Assembly: GCF_013200955.2 (NCBI RefSeq)
Contig: NZ_CP053697.2
Span: 3,100,001-3,164,000, forward strand
Length of the DNA stretch: 64,000 nucleotides
Direction of reading: 5' to 3'
Origin: Pseudomonas campi
GTDB lineage: Bacteria; Pseudomonadota; Gammaproteobacteria; Pseudomonadales; Pseudomonadaceae
Of the stretch, positions 1 to 8,470 are shown in pieces. The notes beneath the pieces are model-generated. The model saw only the letters and a program-made list of their open reading frames with translations. It did not search any database and had not been told where the DNA came from. The position numbers and the translations under genes are program-made. Each line of letters starts with the position of its first letter. Within the stretch, counting starts at the first letter, position 1.

Positions 1-1
1 G

Positions 2-658
2 ATGAGCGATTTCGCCGCCGGCGCCAACATCGACGACAAGCACTACTTCGGCGTCAACTGGGAGCGCGACCTGCCGCTGTCGGCAGTCGCCGACCTGCGC
101 AACGTGGTGGCCGGCGACCCGAGCCCGGATGGTCAGGGCACCCTGGTGATCAAGCGCGGCATCGAAGTCGGGCATATCTTCCAGCTCGGCACCAAGTACA
201 GCGAAGCCCTGGGCTGCAAGGTACTGGGGGAAGGCGGCAAGCCGATCACCCTGACCATGGGCTGCTACGGCATCGGCGTCTCGCGCGTTGTGGCGGCCGC
301 CATCGAGCAGAACTGGGACGAGCGCGGCATCCTCTGGAGCGACGCCCTGGCGCCCTTCCAGATTGCCCTGGTACCGATGAAGTACGACAACGAAGCCGTG
401 CGCGAAGCCACCGACAAGCTGTATGCCGAACTGACGGCAGCTGGCTATGAAGTGCTGCTGGATGATCGCGACAAGAAGACCAGCCCCGGGGTGAAGTTCG
501 CCGACATGGAGCTGATCGGCATTCCGCATCGCATCGTGGTCAGCGACCGTGGCCTGGCCGAGGGCAACCTCGAGTACAAGAACCGTCGCGACGCCGAAGC
601 GCAGCCCGTATCCGCCGCAGACATCCTGTCGTTCATCAAGGCCCGTACCGGTCGTTAA
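2..658 (+). CDS. proS: Prolyl-tRNA synthetase, C-terminal part (5' end outside window)
   Basis: This is the carboxyl third of class II prolyl-tRNA synthetase, which charges tRNA-Pro. The visible 218 residues contain class II motif 3 ([13 protein letters not shown]) followed by the anticodon-binding domain ([10 protein letters not shown], then [20 protein letters not shown]), which are hallmarks of bacterial ProS. The frame is open to the left edge, so the first ATG seen here is internal and not the start. The gene is followed 25 bp later by a co-oriented lipoprotein gene, the order I recall from Pseudomonas aeruginosa. Confidence 0.96.
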   Translation: MSDFAAGANIDDKHYFGVNWERDLPLSAVADLRNVVAGDPSPDGQGTLVIKRGIEVGHIFQLGTKYSEALGCKVLGEGGKPITLTMGCYGIGVSRVVAAAIEQNWDERGILWSDALAPFQIALVPMKYDNEAVREATDKLYAELTAAGYEVLLDDRDKKTSPGVKFADMELIGIPHRIVVSDRGLAEGNLEYKNRRDAEAQPVSAADILSFIKARTGR

Positions 659-682
659 TCCAGGCAGTCAACAAGAGCCATC

Positions 683-1633
683 ATGTTCAAGCGAAGCACC
701 CTGCGCCTCGGCGCCTCCCTGGCTGGCGCCCTCCTCCTGGTGGGCTGCGCCAACCATCTGCCACAACGCAGTGAGCAGGAGGAACGCTTCGAGCGCAGAC
801 TGCTCGACCACAGCCTGCAGATCGATGTCGGCGAGCCGCGCGTACTCGAACTGCCACAGCGGCGGGTACGCGTGCAGGAGCAGAAGACCTTCGAAGTCAC
901 CGAGTTCGAAGTGACCCGCCGCTATGACCGCTACACCCCCTATCAGCCCTGGCGCGAGCTCTACGAAGTGCCTCTGGGAGCGGTCGCGGTAGTCGCCGGA
1001 GTGGGTGCCAACGTGCTCAACGTGATCATGCTGGGTCGCCTGCCCGACAGCGCCACCAAGGACTGGATCAGCTACGGCTTTGCCGGCCTCAACCCGGCGA
1101 TGAACGTCGAGTCCAATGGCCGTTCGCAACAGAACCTGGCCAGCCTCGACGAGCGCCAGCTGGACAAGCGCATGGATTACTCGAGCCTGCCCTGGATCGA
1201 ACGCCCGGTGCTGGTCAAGGCGGGTGAAAAGACCCACGAGCTGAGCACCGACCGCAATGGCATGCTGCGCCTGAACCTGCTCGATGATCCCTTTGCCGAA
1301 GAAGACGTGACCCGCATCGGCACCCTGCTACTGAGTGTCGAAGACCCGCTGGATAACACCCGTGCCGATGCCAGCCTGCTGGTCAGTCGCACCCTGCGCG
1401 GCAAGCTGCAGGAAGCCCACCACCTGATCTACGACGACTTGGAAGACGACGAAGTGGCGCAGTGGGTACACCGGGTCAAGCGCCTGTCCGACCTTGGTCT
1501 GGAAGAGGAAGCCAGCGAACTGGAGCAGAGCCTGATCGAGCTGACCCGCAACGATCCGGAACTGCAGCAGGAATTCCTCGGCAAGCTGATGAAAGACGCC
1601 GGGCGTCTGGTTGCCGATCCCGGCAGCGACTAA
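683..1633 (+). CDS. Conserved outer-membrane-type lipoprotein downstream of proS
   Basis: This 316-residue protein has a short lipoprotein signal with lipobox LLVGC (acylated Cys22), so it should be a membrane-anchored periplasmic lipoprotein. The mature part is charged and has a hydrophobic stretch near residues 99-115 (PLGAVAVVAGVGANVLNVIML). The C-terminal 100 residues are acidic and helical. I recognise it only as the conserved hypothetical that follows proS in Pseudomonas; its function is unknown. Its TAA stop shares its last base with the first base of a palindromic family A element. Confidence 0.85.
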   Translation: MFKRSTLRLGASLAGALLLVGCANHLPQRSEQEERFERRLLDHSLQIDVGEPRVLELPQRRVRVQEQKTFEVTEFEVTRRYDRYTPYQPWRELYEVPLGAVAVVAGVGANVLNVIMLGRLPDSATKDWISYGFAGLNPAMNVESNGRSQQNLASLDERQLDKRMDYSSLPWIERPVLVKAGEKTHELSTDRNGMLRLNLLDDPFAEEDVTRIGTLLLSVEDPLDNTRADASLLVSRTLRGKLQEAHHLIYDDLEDDEVAQWVHRVKRLSDLGLEEEASELEQSLIELTRNDPELQQEFLGKLMKDAGRLVADPGSD

Positions 1634-1856
1634 GAACCTGCCTCGGATCTCTTGATCGTCGGCCATGCTGCGTTGCAACGTAGTAACAGCCGAAGGCTGG
1701 TCAATTGGGCTCGGAAAGTCGCTTGCGACTAACGCGCTTCAGCGCGGCCCGAAGGGCGAGTGCAACGAGTACTGCTCATTTACGGCTTGTAAACTCCGCG
1801 CCCTCGCCCCATCTCGCCTTGCCTGGCTCTAGCTCAAAAGATCCGAAACAGGTTCT
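1633..1856 (+). repeat. Family A palindromic element, copy 1 (long form)
   Basis: A 224-bp imperfect palindrome bounded by AGAACCTGCCTCGGATCT and the inverse AGATCCGAAACAGGTTCT. Inside is the family core hairpin CTCATTTAC-N5-GTAAACTCC near 1784-1803. Its first base is the last A of the TAA stop of the upstream lipoprotein gene. The end carrying CGGCCATGCTGCGTT lies next to the gene, as in most other copies. No coding capacity is apparent. Confidence 0.85.
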
Positions 1857-1886
1857 GAAGTTAAAGCCAAGCGCAGCAAACTGCGC

Positions 1887-2162
1887 TCAGCGGCGTGCGA
1901 TGAAACCGGCAATGCCCTGCAGGGCATGCTCCTGCAGCTCGACCCCAGTGACCTGAGCCTGCTCCGGCCCCTGCTCGAGCCAGCCGGCCAGTTCACGCAC
2001 CGCATCGGCCTCGCCTTCGACCAGCACCTCGACCCGACCGTCGTCCAGGTTGCGCACCCAGCCATCTAGATCGAGGCGCTCGGCCTCGGCGCAGGTGGAC
2101 TGGCGAAAATACACACCCTGCACCTTACCGCTGACATAGCCATGCATGCAGATACGCGCCAT
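1887..2162 (-). CDS. acyP: Acylphosphatase
   Basis: A 91-residue acylphosphatase, which hydrolyses the carboxyl-phosphate bond of acyl phosphates. The family signature GKVQGVYFRQ (catalytic Arg20) and GWVRNLDDGRVEV (catalytic Asn38) are both present and the length is standard. The start at 2162 is chosen because the protein then begins MARICMHGYVSG as in the family; an upstream in-frame ATG would overlap the preceding gene. It lies 4 bp after the thioredoxin-like gene, so the two are probably co-transcribed. Confidence 0.95.
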   Translation of the reverse strand: MARICMHGYVSGKVQGVYFRQSTCAEAERLDLDGWVRNLDDGRVEVLVEGEADAVRELAGWLEQGPEQAQVTGVELQEHALQGIAGFIARR

Positions 2163-2166
2163 CGTG

Positions 2167-2634
2167 CTACTCCTTGCCTTGCAGTTCAGTGAGTCGCGCC
2201 AGCAGCCCGGCGGCGCTCTGCTCGCCGAGCAGGCGTTCACGCACACGGCCTTGGTCATCGACAATATAAGTTACCGGTAGCACATCGTTGCGCGGCAGCT
2301 GATAGCGCGCTGCCGGGTCCTGCGCCAACACCGTGAAACGAATACCCAGCCCATCCACTGCCTTGCTCAAGGCTTCGCCTTGCAAGGTATCGAAGTTGAC
2401 GCCAAGCACCCGCACAGCGCGCCCCTGCGCCTGTTCGGCCAGGCGGTTCAACTGCGGAATTTCGGTACGGCAAGGGCCGCACCACTCTGCCCAGTAATTA
2501 ATCACTAACCACTGGTCATCCAGTTGTTCAGCCGTTACCTTTCGTCCATGCTGATCGACGCCCAAGTCCTCGGCGCAGCCGGCCAATAGAAGACCGGTCA
2601 GAATTCCCACCACAAACTGGAGCCGCATTCCCAT
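2167..2634 (-). CDS. Thioredoxin-like TlpA/ResA-family lipoprotein
   Basis: A 155-residue protein with a lipoprotein signal (LLLAGC, Cys20) and a thioredoxin fold carrying the redox motif WCGPC (Cys52/Cys55) and the cis-proline region DVLPVTYIVD. It is probably a membrane-anchored periplasmic disulfide reductase or oxidoreductase. ATG at 2634 is used; a second ATG two codons on (2628) is equally possible. The gene is divergent from the PilZ-domain gene, whose start lies 31 bp away, so the two promoters must overlap. Confidence 0.9.
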   Translation of the reverse strand: MGMRLQFVVGILTGLLLAGCAEDLGVDQHGRKVTAEQLDDQWLVINYWAEWCGPCRTEIPQLNRLAEQAQGRAVRVLGVNFDTLQGEALSKAVDGLGIRFTVLAQDPAARYQLPRNDVLPVTYIVDDQGRVRERLLGEQSAAGLLARLTELQGKE

Positions 2635-2664
2635 GCAGTCGATCCTCGTGCACACAGGGTTGAT

Positions 2665-4074
2665 ATGACACTGGACGCCTTGCGCCTCGAAGTACCGGAC
2701 ATCCGCGAAGAAGATGTCCTGCCGCTGGCCGACCTTGGTGAGCAATTGGCGGCAGCCCGCCAGCAGTCTACGGAAAACGCCTTGCAGCAGGCGCTGACTC
2801 TGTTGTTCCAGCTCAATCGCAGCGCCATGACCTTACTTGAAAGGCAGCGCGCCCTGCAAAGCTTCAGCGAAGAATACCGTCACTATGCCGCGCTCTTTGC
2901 CGGCAGTACCGCACCGTCGGCATTGTTCGTGCGCCTGTGCAGCGAGCTGGCGATAGGTTTCAAACGCCTGCTGCTGCAGATACTCCAGGGACGCCACCCT
3001 TCGCGCCCGCACCTGGCCTGGTGCCTGTACATGGCGGAGCACTTCATTGCCCAGACTCTGATGCGCCATTACCAGCTGTATCAGGAGCCACCAGAAGGAC
3101 TGTGGCGTGACAGCCACCTGCTGTACTGGATCGGGGAACATCAGAACTGCCTCGACGAACATGTCGCCGCCGCCTTCCAGCCGACACCCGCCGCCACGCT
3201 GCGCGGTCTCTATCAGCAGACCCTGCTGCTGGCCATGAGCAACCCCTTCCACCTGGCCGAAGGTGAATGCCCCATCCTGTTCGGCGCGCTGACACCCCTG
3301 GCTGGCCTCGCCAGCCTGCAGCCCTGGGAAGATGACGAGGACAGCGAGGCAACCATTGTCGACCTGAGCCTGGCGCAACCCTGCCTGGCGCTGGAGCAGC
3401 CGCAGGACAGCGATCCGCGCAACCTGCGCCGCCTTGAGCTGGGCGCATTGCTGGTGGCCCTGCACGAACCGGCACCACTGCAGACTACAGCCGAGCGTGA
3501 GCTGCTCGAGCGGGTCCAGCAACACTGGCTCGGCCGCCAACAGCGACGCCACCCGCGCGCTGACTTCAGTGCCGACTGCAGCCTGGTCATCGGCCTGCTC
3601 AACATTCATGCGCAACTACTGGAAAAGCGCCCTCAGGCCTGCCCCGCACAGATGCTCGACGCCAGTCCGGGCGGTGCGCGCTTGCACTGCAATGCCGACC
3701 AGGGTGGACAGCTGCCCGTCGGCCAACTGGTGCTGGTACTCGCCAGCAAGGGCACGCCCAGCCTGGCAGTGGTGCGCTGGCGCCATCTCAACAGCGAAGG
3801 CCTGCACCTGGGGCTGCGTTACCTGAAGGGGCTGCCGCGCCCAGTCTGGCTACGCCGTACGCCCAGCGCGCAAACCCACCCCGGCGTCCTGCAAAGCACC
3901 CCGGCTCCCGGCAATGGCTGGCACCACGGCCTGTGGCTGCCGGGCGGTCAGTTCGTTGAAGGAGAAAATCTCTGGCTGCAGCTGGCCAATGTAAACAACC
4001 AGGCCGTGGTGCAATTGCCGGCAGCGAACCTGACTACCCCGTCAGTGGTGCGCCACCCGCTGCGCCTGGCCTGA
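2665..4074 (+). CDS. PilZ-domain protein
   Basis: A 469-residue cytoplasmic protein. The N-terminal about 280 residues are helical and unrecognised. Then comes a PilZ c-di-GMP-binding domain with both ligand motifs: RRHPR (Arg294-x3-Arg298) and DASPGG (Asp332-x-Ser334-x2-Gly337). A C-terminal tail of about 80 residues follows. It is therefore a probable c-di-GMP receptor, and two c-di-GMP-metabolising enzymes are encoded within 12 kb. The large N-terminal region is presumably the output or partner-binding part (inference). Confidence 0.88.
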   Translation: MTLDALRLEVPDIREEDVLPLADLGEQLAAARQQSTENALQQALTLLFQLNRSAMTLLERQRALQSFSEEYRHYAALFAGSTAPSALFVRLCSELAIGFKRLLLQILQGRHPSRPHLAWCLYMAEHFIAQTLMRHYQLYQEPPEGLWRDSHLLYWIGEHQNCLDEHVAAAFQPTPAATLRGLYQQTLLLAMSNPFHLAEGECPILFGALTPLAGLASLQPWEDDEDSEATIVDLSLAQPCLALEQPQDSDPRNLRRLELGALLVALHEPAPLQTTAERELLERVQQHWLGRQQRRHPRADFSADCSLVIGLLNIHAQLLEKRPQACPAQMLDASPGGARLHCNADQGGQLPVGQLVLVLASKGTPSLAVVRWRHLNSEGLHLGLRYLKGLPRPVWLRRTPSAQTHPGVLQSTPAPGNGWHHGLWLPGGQFVEGENLWLQLANVNNQAVVQLPAANLTTPSVVRHPLRLA

Positions 4075-4115
4075 AACTGCGAGCAAGGTCACAGCCATCG
4101 GCGCCAGAGCGCACA

Positions 4116-4143
4116 GTTTCACGGTTCCGCCCGCCCCTATAAT
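4116..4143 (+). promoter_or_regulatory. Candidate sigma-70 promoter
   Basis: A perfect -10 hexamer TATAAT (4138-4143) stands out in GC-rich DNA. A weak -35-like GTTTCA (4116-4121) lies 16 bp upstream. It is 44 bp ahead of the start codon of the next gene. Confidence 0.5.
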
Positions 4144-4186
4144 CGCTCCACTCCAACACCTAGAAGAGCAAAGCGGAGCCCGCCTA

Positions 4187-4579
4187 ATGTCCCAAGCCCA
4201 CGACAAGCTGATCGGCCCAGTACCTTCCAGCATCGTCAATTGCGCCCGTACCAGTGTCACCCCGTACGAAGGCCGCGTGGCAGAGTTCAACGTAGCCGTG
4301 TGGCTGCAACTGCCAGGGCTGGCCAACCTGCCGGTATCACTGATCGTCAGCTACCATGATGGCGGCCAGCAGCGCGAGGTCGCGGTAGACCATGGCAAGG
4401 TCAATGTGCACAACAAGGTCATGCTGTCCGGCGTGGCCCGTCTGCCGGTAAAACAGAAGATCGAGAACATGCAGGTACGCCTGCGTTCTGCCGTAACGGC
4501 CAAGACCCTGGTGGTCGAAGAACTGTTCGTGCAGGCGGTTGAACTGCTCAACAGCGATACCCGCCAAGCCACAGCCTGA
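4187..4579 (+). CDS. Conserved hypothetical protein
   Basis: A 130-residue soluble protein with no signal peptide or membrane segment. It starts at an ATG with GGAG about 9 bp upstream. The composition (alternating hydrophobic strands, e.g. VAEFNVAVWLQLPGL and NMQVRLRSA) suggests a small beta-rich fold. I cannot assign a function. It is a single-gene unit with its own candidate promoter and a terminator hairpin 24 bp past the stop. Confidence 0.8.
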   Translation: MSQAHDKLIGPVPSSIVNCARTSVTPYEGRVAEFNVAVWLQLPGLANLPVSLIVSYHDGGQQREVAVDHGKVNVHNKVMLSGVARLPVKQKIENMQVRLRSAVTAKTLVVEELFVQAVELLNSDTRQATA

Positions 4580-4602
4580 TTCGCCCTAGCTGCCAACACC
4601 GA

Positions 4603-4628
4603 CCCCGCGCCCAGACGCGGGGTTTTCA
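4603..4628 (+). terminator. Rho-independent terminator
   Basis: Stem CCCCGCG / CGCGGGG with a CCAGA loop followed by TTTTCATT, directly after the 4187-4579 gene. Confidence 0.8.
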
Positions 4629-4637
4629 TTTGCCGGA

Positions 4638-4835
4638 TCAGGCACTCTCCACATTGCGCTCGACGGCTTCGAGCTCCTGGCCTGCTGCCTCCTCGGCAGC
4701 GACCTTGCGGGCCAAGGGCGCCAGCGACTGTGGCCAGCGCGCAAAGCGCAAGCCGGTGATACGGTTCAGGCGCTCCAATGCCCCTTCCGCATCGCGCTCG
4801 CGCAGATGAATCACTTTAGGTTCAGCACTGTTCAT
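4638..4835 (-). CDS. Small conserved hypothetical protein (65 aa)
   Basis: The protein begins MNSAEPKVIHLRERDAEG and is short, charged and cytoplasmic. I chose ATG 4835, which has AGGGAA upstream on the minus strand; the longer open frame upstream lacks such a site and is arginine/serine-rich shadow sequence. Function is unknown. It converges on the preceding gene with the terminator between them. Confidence 0.6.
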   Translation of the reverse strand: MNSAEPKVIHLRERDAEGALERLNRITGLRFARWPQSLAPLARKVAAEEAAGQELEAVERNVESA

Positions 4836-5299
4836 GACATCCGATTTCCCTGAGCAGCCAGAAGTTACTGGCAGTCTGCCAGCAAGTACCTGATAGATAG
4901 CCAGAAGCATGCCAGCGCTGCAACCCCGCAGAATGCGGGCTCGCGAAGAAATACTGCCGCCACCGAAACCAGCACTACGCCCTAAACTGACTTTTTTTGT
5001 CACCTGACGAACAGGGCTGGTGGCCCGCCCCGGACTGAGCGAACGCAGTACGGCCAAGCCCCGTTCGCCCACTTGCCGGGGCAAGCGCTGACAAGCCGCC
5101 CCCAGCGTAAGCGCCCGACACCTTTTTTATCTCGCCAGTTCCCCCGGCTTTGTGATATTTCTCAATCGTTTAGCTGACCTGGCCGACCAGGGTGCAACGC
5201 AGTCACTACACACAACGAACTGCGCCACGGCTGAACCATTGCAACAGGGGATGGCGGGCCACGGCACGCCAGAAACAGACAAGCCAACCGGGGACCCTC
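4836..5299. other. Non-coding gap
   Basis: This 464-bp gap lies between the divergent small gene and the lipoprotein gene. I see no convincing gene, RNA or repeat. It must carry both promoters, and the AT-rich patch TTTTTTATC near 5122 is the only local feature. Confidence 0.5.
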
Positions 5300-5587
5300 A
5301 TGAACAGGCTTGTGCTGCTAATCGTTGTGCTGGCGCTTGCCGGCTGCTCTGCAACTGCCAAGACGTATGAGAAGAAGGGCCGAAAAGGCCTGCATATCAA
5401 TTGCTCCGGACTGACCTCCAGCTGGGAGCAGTGCGAGAAGAAGGCCACCATCGCCTGCGGCAGCAAGGGCTACAAGGTCATGGCCAAAGCCGGCAGTGAG
5501 AGCGGCGAGGATGATCCCGCGGATTTCGTCTTCGGCCTCAACCCGGCCGGGTTCTCCAGTCGTACCATGATCGTGCTGTGCAAATAG
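5300..5587 (+). CDS. Small lipoprotein
   Basis: A 95-residue protein with a clear lipobox, LALAGC (Cys16). The mature part has four further cysteines (in NCSG, EQCEKK, IACGSKG and VLCK), which could form two disulfides in the periplasm. The start at 5300 gives a standard signal peptide; in-frame upstream ATGs do not. The protein family is conserved in Pseudomonas but I know no function. Confidence 0.8.
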   Translation: MNRLVLLIVVLALAGCSATAKTYEKKGRKGLHINCSGLTSSWEQCEKKATIACGSKGYKVMAKAGSESGEDDPADFVFGLNPAGFSSRTMIVLCK

Positions 5588-5916
5588 CCGATCACTGACC
5601 GCCCCAACCTGCTCTGTTCCTGCGACTAGCCGCAGGACTGTCGACGCCGCCCCGCCCAACGCCCCTTGCTGAATCCAGCACAGGCCACTGGAGCATGCAA
5701 AGCACGCATCCAGCCCACGCAAGAGCGCCACCAAATCACCGCAACGGCACACCCCAACGCATTGCAGCGCCCCTCCTCGCCCCCTTTCGGCAAACGAACA
5801 GCTATCCGACCCAATATCTGGCGTGCACCGCCGGTGCTGAACAGAAACGGGGCGAATTTCTCGCCAACTCGCCAAAATAATCGTGAAAGTACCGTTCTAG
5901 AGCCTTCCAAGACAGG
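5588..5916. other. Upstream region of the amt operon
   Basis: This is 329 bp without a gene. The only candidate element is an inverted repeat GCACC-GCC-GGTGC at 5825-5837, about 80 bp upstream of the sigma-54 promoter, where NtrC enhancers usually lie. Its arm spacing is 2 bp shorter than the NtrC consensus as I know it, so the assignment is weak. Confidence 0.35.
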
Positions 5917-5932
5917 TGGCACACGCCTTGCT
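5917..5932 (+). promoter_or_regulatory. Sigma-54 (RpoN) promoter of the amt operon
   Basis: TGGCAC-ACGCC-TTGCT matches the sigma-54 consensus TGGCAC-N5-TTGCA/T at every conserved position, with correct -24 GG to -12 GC spacing. Transcription should start near 5943, about 110 bp before the amt start codon. Ammonium transporter genes are classically controlled by NtrC and RpoN, so the context supports the call. Confidence 0.88.
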
Positions 5933-6051
5933 CTTTCGCCAAAGGCGCTTCTTGATAACTCACGATAACTATACGAACCGCTTGGCTACGCCCCATCTCT
6001 CGATCTGCCGAACAGAACCTACTTCTAAAAATTGCAGCGAGGATTCAGCAC

Positions 6052-7422
6052 ATGGAACAGGCAACCCCAACCCTGGAAGAGCTGCACCAGCTCCTCCGGA
6101 TGTCCGAGACCATCAATATGGAAATCTTCTATTGGTGGTGTATCGCCCTGATGGTCGTCATCCACGCCGGCTTCCTGTCCTACGAAATCGGCGCCTCGCG
6201 CCTGAAAAACGCCCTGACCGCCGGGGTGAAGAACATCCTCGCCTTCGCCTTCATCGTGCCGACCTTTTTCTTCTTCGGTTGGTGGATCTACAACGGCTTC
6301 GCCACCGGCATCGTGCCGAATCTGGAAGGCGCCGCCGCCAGCCTGCCGTGGAGCGGCAGCATGGGGCCGAACATCAAGGACAACGCCACCGGCATCTTCT
6401 GGGCCGCCTTCGCCCTGTTCGCCGCCACCACGGCCTCGATCATGTCCGGCGCGCTGATCGAACGCACCCGCATGAGCGCCTTCATCATCCTCGCCATCAT
6501 CCTCGGCTCCGGCGTGTGGATTCTCGGCGCAGCCTGGAGCTGGCACCCGGCTGGCTGGCTGACCACCGAGTGGGGCTTCCATGACGTCGGCGCGGCCGGT
6601 TGCGTGCACACCATCGCCGGTTTCTTCACCCTCGGCGTACTGATCAACGTCGGTGCCCGTATCGGTCGCTTCAATGCCGATGGCAGCGCCAACGAAATCG
6701 TCGGCCACAGCATGCCGATGAGCGTGATCGGCCTGATGCTGGTGATCGTCGGTTTCTTCGGCTTCCTCGGCGGCTGCATCATCTACAACATCGGCGGCCA
6801 GTGGACCAACATCTACGGTCAGCCGACCACCCTCTCCGCCTTCGCCTTCAACACCCTGATGGGTTTTGCCGGCGGCCTGATCGGTGCCTACCTGACCACC
6901 CGCGAACCGTTCTGGATGATGTCCGGCGGCCTGATCGGCATCATCTCCGTGGCCCCTGGCCTGGACGTCTACTACCCGCCGCTCGCCTACGTGATCGGCA
7001 TGGGCGTGGCGGCTGCCGCGCCGCTGGTGCAGAAGTTCCTGGTCAAGCGTGGCATCGATGACGCCGTGGGCGCCTTCGCGGTACACGGCTTCGGCGGTTT
7101 CGCCGGCATCGTGATCAGCGGCATCTTCATCGCCGGCTACCCGAACATGGGTGAAGGCGTACCGCCGGTGAACTTCCTCGGCCAGGCCGGCGGTGCCGTG
7201 GTGCTGGCCCTGCTGGGCTTCATCCCCGGCTATCTGATCTCCCTGCTGCTGAAGAAACTGGGTGTCCTGCGCGTCCCGGCGCATGCCGAAGTACGCGGCC
7301 TGGACCTGGTCGAAGTGCCGGCCAAGGCCTACCCGGAGTGGGCGCTGACCGGCGCCAGCATCACCGTCACCAGCGCGCCTGTTGCCAGCGAAGTCGCTGT
7401 CGGCGCAGCCAAACCCGCCTGA
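6052..7422 (+). CDS. amt: Ammonium transporter, Amt family
   Basis: A 456-residue polytopic inner-membrane protein of the Amt/Mep/Rh family, with about 11 predicted spans. Family signatures are visible: ASIMSGALIERTRMSAF, DVGAAGCVHTIAGF (the pore aspartate and first pore histidine) and DAVGAFAVHGFGGFAG (second pore histidine). It would conduct ammonium for nitrogen assimilation. The start has GAGGA 9 bp upstream. The cytosolic C-terminal tail is long and alanine/valine-rich. No glnK precedes it, unlike the usual glnK-amtB pair; instead a tiny membrane protein follows 57 bp later. Confidence 0.95.
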   Translation: MEQATPTLEELHQLLRMSETINMEIFYWWCIALMVVIHAGFLSYEIGASRLKNALTAGVKNILAFAFIVPTFFFFGWWIYNGFATGIVPNLEGAAASLPWSGSMGPNIKDNATGIFWAAFALFAATTASIMSGALIERTRMSAFIILAIILGSGVWILGAAWSWHPAGWLTTEWGFHDVGAAGCVHTIAGFFTLGVLINVGARIGRFNADGSANEIVGHSMPMSVIGLMLVIVGFFGFLGGCIIYNIGGQWTNIYGQPTTLSAFAFNTLMGFAGGLIGAYLTTREPFWMMSGGLIGIISVAPGLDVYYPPLAYVIGMGVAAAAPLVQKFLVKRGIDDAVGAFAVHGFGGFAGIVISGIFIAGYPNMGEGVPPVNFLGQAGGAVVLALLGFIPGYLISLLLKKLGVLRVPAHAEVRGLDLVEVPAKAYPEWALTGASITVTSAPVASEVAVGAAKPA

Positions 7423-7479
7423 AACTGAAAACTGTCGCGCGGCGGCACCGCCCCGCGCGCTCTACCTGGGAGAAATGCC

Positions 7480-7650
7480 ATGAGCAGTCCGATTACCAGC
7501 TGGGAAGGTGCCAGCAGCATTTTCACCTACGCCGACAAACCCGCCGTGCTGGGTTTCATCCTGGCGGTAGCGGTGGCCCTGACGGTCTTCGCCATCTGGG
7601 CCACCGTGCGTCACGAGAAACACAGCTACAACAACCCGATGACGAAATGA
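7480..7650 (+). CDS. 56-residue single-span membrane protein after amt
   Basis: A short frame with a good ribosome site (GGGAGA, 6-7 bp before ATG). The protein starts MSSPITSWEGASSIFTYADK. It then has one hydrophobic span (about residues 22-43, AVLGFILAVAVALTVFAIWA) and a basic, histidine-containing tail, VRHEKHSYNNPMTK. It lies 57 bp after amt in the same direction with no terminator, so it should share the sigma-54 transcript. It may be a small accessory subunit of the transporter (inference); I know no characterised homologue. Confidence 0.75.
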   Translation: MSSPITSWEGASSIFTYADKPAVLGFILAVAVALTVFAIWATVRHEKHSYNNPMTK

Positions 7651-7701
7651 AGGGTGCGGGCCGGCACCTGCGGGTGTCGGCCCAGTACCAAGGTTGTGCC
7701 C

Positions 7702-8352
7702 ATGCTTAGCCCGGTCTTTCTTCTCGACACACCCCCCAGCCTTGGCCTCAAGGCCAGCGCCTTCACCCTTCACGGCCTGGTCAATCAGCACTATTGCGCT
7801 GCCCTGCAACAGCGTCTGCAGCAGCTGCGCAACGAGTTCAACCCCCAACACAGCTGGCTCTGCCAGGCCGGTTTTCTCGATCTGCGCCTGCGCACCGGCC
7901 GCTCAGCCAAACGTTTTCCACCGTCGCCACTGACGCTGTATGAGCAGCAGCAGAGCACGGGACGCCTGCGCGCGGTTTCACCGCTGGTGGACCTGTACAA
8001 CCAGTGGTCGCTGAACAGCGGCCTGTCGATCGGTGCCCACGATCTGCAGTGCCTGCAACTCCCGGTCAGCCTGGCCCTGAGCCGCGGCGGTGAGTCCTTC
8101 AGCGGGCTCGGCAGTGACAGCCCCACCCTGCTCCCGGCCGGCGAGTACGCCTACTTCGATGCCCGCGGCCAGGTCCTCTGTCGCATGGAATACCGCCAGG
8201 CCAACGGCAGCGCCGTCGCCGCGCAGACCCACGCGGCCCTGTTCATCGTCCAGGGCCATCCGCACACCGATGGCGATTACCTGCGGCAGATCGCCGAAGG
8301 CCTCAAGGCCGACCTGCAGCGCTACTGCAGCGGCCTGCCCTGCGTCGCCTGA
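7702..8352 (+). CDS. B3/B4 domain-containing protein
   Basis: A 216-residue cytoplasmic protein resembling stand-alone B3/B4 domains, the fold found in the phenylalanyl-tRNA synthetase beta chain. Recognisable features are the central SPLVDLYNQWSLNSGLSIGAHDL segment and the GEYAYFDARGQVLCRMEYRQ segment. In other proteins such domains are linked to editing or recognition of aminoacyl-tRNA or amino acids. ATG 7702 is used; the ribosome site is poor, so translation may depend on coupling to the small gene 51 bp upstream. Confidence 0.75.
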   Translation: MLSPVFLLDTPPSLGLKASAFTLHGLVNQHYCAALQQRLQQLRNEFNPQHSWLCQAGFLDLRLRTGRSAKRFPPSPLTLYEQQQSTGRLRAVSPLVDLYNQWSLNSGLSIGAHDLQCLQLPVSLALSRGGESFSGLGSDSPTLLPAGEYAYFDARGQVLCRMEYRQANGSAVAAQTHAALFIVQGHPHTDGDYLRQIAEGLKADLQRYCSGLPCVA

Positions 8353-8470
8353 AAACGCTGCATAGCCTGCTGCGTGTGGGTCATGCTGGATTGCCACGCG
8401 ATAGACGAGCCAACGCCGCTGTTTCGGCCTATCGTTGCACTATCTTCAACGGATCGAAGTCATTGCGCCC

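Noticed and set aside
5825..5837. NtrC enhancer site upstream of amt
   Set aside because: GCACC-GCC-GGTGC has shorter arm spacing than the NtrC consensus, so it is only mentioned as weak context and not called as a site.
6025..7284. Long open frame (419 codons) antisense to amt
   Set aside because: Its product is composed of His, Gly, Asp and Gln repeats from reading Amt codons backwards. There is no ribosome site or known domain; it is a GC-rich shadow.
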